From: Actinomycetes bacterium
GTDB lineage: Bacteria > Actinomycetota > Actinomycetes > Prado026
DNA: 8,184 bases
NCBI GenBank assembly: GCA_025455945.1
Contig: JALOLN010000085.1
Coordinates: 1 to 8,184 of the forward strand
Direction of reading: 5' to 3'
Part shown: piece after piece, positions 6,289 through 8,184 of the stretch
Position numbering within the stretch: the stretch's first letter is position 1
How the letters are laid out: each line of letters begins with the position of its first letter
Position numbers and translations under genes: made by a program
The notes under the pieces: generated by a model
Told to the model about the DNA's origin: nothing
What the model saw: only the letters and a program-made list of their open reading frames with translations
The model's database searches: none

Positions 6289-7271
6289 TCGTCCCCCTCC
6301 GGGTCGCCGCCACCGGCCGGCCGGTCCGGCCACACGCCGATGTGGTCGGGCTCCAGCTCCAGCCGTACCCGCTGGCGCATCCGCAGCCGGCGGGTGAAGT
6401 CGTGCGGCAGCTGCAGCCGCCCGACCCGGTCCAGCACGGCGTACTCCTCGGCGACGACCCGTGCCGAGCCGTCGGCGTCCCGCTCGGTGCGGCGGACGAC
6501 CTCGCTGGCCGTGCGGCCGTCTCGGATCGCCACCGTGCGGTCGACGCTCTCGCTGACCAGCGGGTCGTGGGTGACGACCACCACCGTGGTCCCGAGCTCG
6601 ATGTTCACGGTCCGCAGGGCCGCCATGACCTCGTGCGCGGTCACCGAGTCCAGCTCCCCGGTCGGCTCGTCGGCGAGCAGGACCTGCGGGTCGTTGGCGA
6701 CGGCGAGCGCGACCGAGACGCGCTGCTGCTCCCCGCCGGACAGCTCGGCCGGCCGACGGTCGCGGCAGTCCGCCACACCGACCAGCTCGAGCAGCTCGTC
6801 GACCCGCTGGGTGCGTGCGCGCCGTCCGCGGCCACTGACGAGCAGTGGCAGCGCCACGTTCTCGGCGGCGGTGAGGTACGGCAGCAGGTTGCGGGCGGCC
6901 TGCTGCCAGACGAAACCGACGACCTCCCGCCGGTAGCGGAGCCGGGACGCCGCGTCGAGTGACAGCAGGTCCTGGTCGGCGACCCGGGCCACCCCCGCGG
7001 TGGGCACGTCCAGTCCCGCGAGGATGTTCAGCAGCGTGGACTTCCCCGAGCCGGAGGCGCCGACCAGGGCCATCAGCTCCCCCCGCCCCACGAGCAGGTC
7101 CAGCCCCTGCAGTGCCACGACCTCGACCTGCTCGGCGCGGTAGATGCGGACCAGCCCGTCGCAGACCACGTGCGCGTCGGCGCCGAACCGTTCCCGGGTG
7201 GCCCGGGCCGCCGCCTCCAGCCCCCGCAGGTCGGGGGCCGCCCCAGCCCGGTCGGGGCTGTCACCGCTCAT
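6285..7271 (-). CDS. ABC transporter ATP-binding protein, LolD/MacB type, with C-terminal AbrB-like tail
   Basis: A 328-aa ABC ATPase, about 90 residues longer than a plain LolD-type protein. Residues 1-34 are a non-ABC N-terminal extension. The nucleotide-binding domain spans about 35-255: Walker A GASGSGKS (71-78), Q-loop FVWQQAARNLLPY with Gln 123, signature LSGGE (177-181), Walker B VLLADE (197-202) with catalytic Glu 202, D-loop TGELD and H-loop His 235. All catalytic residues are present; only the signature's last residue varies from LSGGQ. After a charged linker (about 256-276), residues 277-315 read YAVLDRVGRLQLPHDF, then RRLRMRQRVRLELEPDHIGVWP. This matches the pattern of an AbrB/SpoVT swapped-hairpin domain (VDxxGRIxIPxxxRxxLxxxxxVxLxxxxxxIxLxP). 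ATG 7271 has a GGGAG site 6 bases upstream and lies 11 bases inside the permease gene, so translation is coupled. It likely drives the adjacent FtsX-type permease; substrate unknown. The AbrB-like call is pattern matching by eye. Confidence 0.92.
   Translation of the reverse strand: MSGDSPDRAGAAPDLRGLEAAARATRERFGADAHVVCDGLVRIYRAEQVEVVALQGLDLLVGRGELMALVGASGSGKSTLLNILAGLDVPTAGVARVADQDLLSLDAASRLRYRREVVGFVWQQAARNLLPYLTAAENVALPLLVSGRGRRARTQRVDELLELVGVADCRDRRPAELSGGEQQRVSVALAVANDPQVLLADEPTGELDSVTAHEVMAALRTVNIELGTTVVVVTHDPLVSESVDRTVAIRDGRTASEVVRRTERDADGSARVVAEEYAVLDRVGRLQLPHDFTRRLRMRQRVRLELEPDHIGVWPDRPAGGGDPEGDE
6296..6300 (-). promoter_or_regulatory. Ribosome binding site of the second ABC ATPase
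   Basis: On the minus strand GGAGG lies 7 bases before GTG 6288, inside the 3' end of the first ATPase gene. It supports GTG 6288 over the in-frame start at 6333 and suggests that this gene can also be initiated independently of coupling. Confidence 0.75.
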
Positions 7272-8184
7272 CGTGCTCTCCCATCCGCAGCAGCTCGGCC
7301 GGGCTGGCCCGCCGGCCGACGCGGGTCACCAGCAGGACCACCCCTGCCATCACCAGTGCCACCAGCGCGGCACCGACGGCGACGCGGCCGGCGTCCACCG
7401 TGACCTCGGGCTGGCCGCGGCCGCCGGTGAAGGGCTGCAGGTCCATCCCGGGCAGGACCAGCGCGGCAAGGCCGAGCCCCACGACCAGTCCGGCGAGCAG
7501 GGCCACGAGGAACAGCGGCAGCACCTCGACCGCGACGACCGCGTCGGCCCCGCGTCGGCCGAGGCCCAGCGTCCGCGCGTACGCGAGGACCCGCGTGCGC
7601 GCCGGGGCGAGCAGGGTGAGCGTGAGCAGGACGACGAGCGCGCAGGACACCACCCCCACGACGCCGCCGAGTGCGTACCCGCGCACCGTGCTCGTGACGT
7701 ACGGCTGGTCGCGCAGCTGCTCGAGCAGGTCGAGCCGGACCACGGCCTCGTCCCCCGACACGGGGACCGCCGCGGTCACGGCGCCCGGATCGGCGCCCGC
7801 GCCGGCCAGCACGAGCCGGTTCGGCACCCAGGACTGCCCGGTGGCCTGCGCCAGCAGCGACCGGTCCACCACGACCAGGGGCCGTCCGGTGGCCACGCCG
7901 GGGAAGCCGTCCACGGTGCCGATGACGCGCAGCGGCACGTTCCCCCCGACCTGCAGGGTCAGCGCGCCCTCGCGGGCGACGTCGGCAACCGCGGGGCTGA
8001 CCAGCGCCGGGACGGCGCCGTCGGACCGGGCCACGCCCAGCGCCGCCGGCAGGCGCGGGTCCACCGGCGTCCCGCCGAGCACGGCGGCGGTCTCCCCCGG
8101 CAGCAGGGCCAGGACGTCCGGCTGCTCGCGCAGGTCCCTGACCCCGCTCACCCGCACCGACTCGAGCAGGTGCTGCGTGGCGAC
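7261..8184 (-). CDS. FtsX-like ABC transporter permease, C-terminal part (N-terminus beyond window)
   Basis: The frame is open through the window's right edge, leaving 307 visible residues; the first codon in view (8184-8182) is not a start, so the GTG at 8157 is just an internal valine. Visible residues 1 to about 165 form a soluble domain rich in Val, Gly and Pro, probably extracytoplasmic, containing PLRVIGTVDGFPGV and RPLVVVDRSLL, as in MacB/FtsX periplasmic-type domains. Three hydrophobic helices follow at about 170-192, 213-245 and 268-288. A basic cytoplasmic loop after the first (ARTRVLAYARTLGLGRRGAD) matches the FtsX-domain coupling region. The protein ends RRASPAELLRMGEHDER, a typical FtsX-permease C-terminus. 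MacB-like permeases have one further N-terminal helix, and large actinobacterial ones have two FtsX domains; which applies here cannot be seen. The downstream ATPase starts within its last codons, so permease and ATPase are almost certainly one transporter. Substrate unknown. Confidence 0.88.
   Translation of the reverse strand, partial: VATQHLLESVRVSGVRDLREQPDVLALLPGETAAVLGGTPVDPRLPAALGVARSDGAVPALVSPAVADVAREGALTLQVGGNVPLRVIGTVDGFPGVATGRPLVVVDRSLLAQATGQSWVPNRLVLAGAGADPGAVTAAVPVSGDEAVVRLDLLEQLRDQPYVTSTVRGYALGGVVGVVSCALVVLLTLTLLAPARTRVLAYARTLGLGRRGADAVVAVEVLPLFLVALLAGLVVGLGLAALVLPGMDLQPFTGGRGQPEVTVDAGRVAVGAALVALVMAGVVLLVTRVGRRASPAELLRMGEHDER
7278..7282 (-). promoter_or_regulatory. Ribosome binding site of the first ABC ATPase
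   Basis: GGGAG on the minus strand, 6 bases before ATG 7271, lies within the last codons of the permease gene. It fixes the start of the ATPase despite the 11-base overlap with the permease stop at 7261-7263. Confidence 0.7.

Noticed and set aside
5872..6936. Open frame of about 354 codons on the plus strand, antisense to the two ATPase genes
   Set aside because: Low-complexity Ser/Arg/Thr-rich translation with no motif; the minus-strand ATPases explain the sequence fully.
1..8184. Search for tRNA genes, CRISPR repeats, insertion sequences, toxin-antitoxin or defence genes
   Set aside because: None seen; the DNA is filled by eight conserved genes with even composition and no sign of recent transfer. 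The AbrB-like tail alone is not evidence of a toxin-antitoxin pair because no toxin gene is adjacent.

Overview
The window is very G+C-rich, with G or C at most third codon positions, and it is almost entirely coding: only about 22 bases (1237-1248 and 5565-5574) lie outside a gene. GTG starts, 1-11 base gene overlaps and a menaquinone-type polyprenyl synthase behind a complex I gene point to an actinobacterium (Actinomycetota). A Geodermatophilaceae-like lineage is plausible but cannot be proven from the sequence alone. No RNA gene, mobile element, CRISPR array or repeat was found.

Plus strand, 1-3524: the 3' end of a complex I (nuo) operon. It holds the last ~80% of nuoN (NADH-quinone oxidoreductase subunit N), a long-chain trans-polyprenyl diphosphate synthase (probably making the menaquinone side chain), and a divergent ClC-family chloride channel or transporter. 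Gaps are 12 bases and then a 1-base stop/start overlap, so the three look co-transcribed. Complex I reduces menaquinone, the synthase supplies the tail of that quinone, and the ClC protein may move anions across the same energised membrane.

Minus strand, 8184-3487 (read right to left): an FtsX-type ABC permease (cut by the window edge), two different LolD/MacB-type ABC ATPases, a RarD-type EamA permease, and an acyl-CoA dehydrogenase. They are joined by an 11-base overlap, a 4-base GTGA overlap, a 10-base gap and another 4-base GTGA overlap, so they probably form one translationally coupled operon whose promoter is outside the window. The first ATPase carries a C-terminal tail resembling an AbrB/SpoVT swapped-hairpin domain, which is the most unusual feature seen. 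The two operons converge, and the ClC and acyl-CoA dehydrogenase genes overlap tail to tail by 38 bases with no visible terminator.

Most of this is ordinary actinobacterial housekeeping and transport. I see no defence system or other clearly new multi-gene system. The points worth a second look are the ATPase/AbrB-like fusion and its transporter, the ClC protein with altered gating motifs, and the 38-base convergent overlap.
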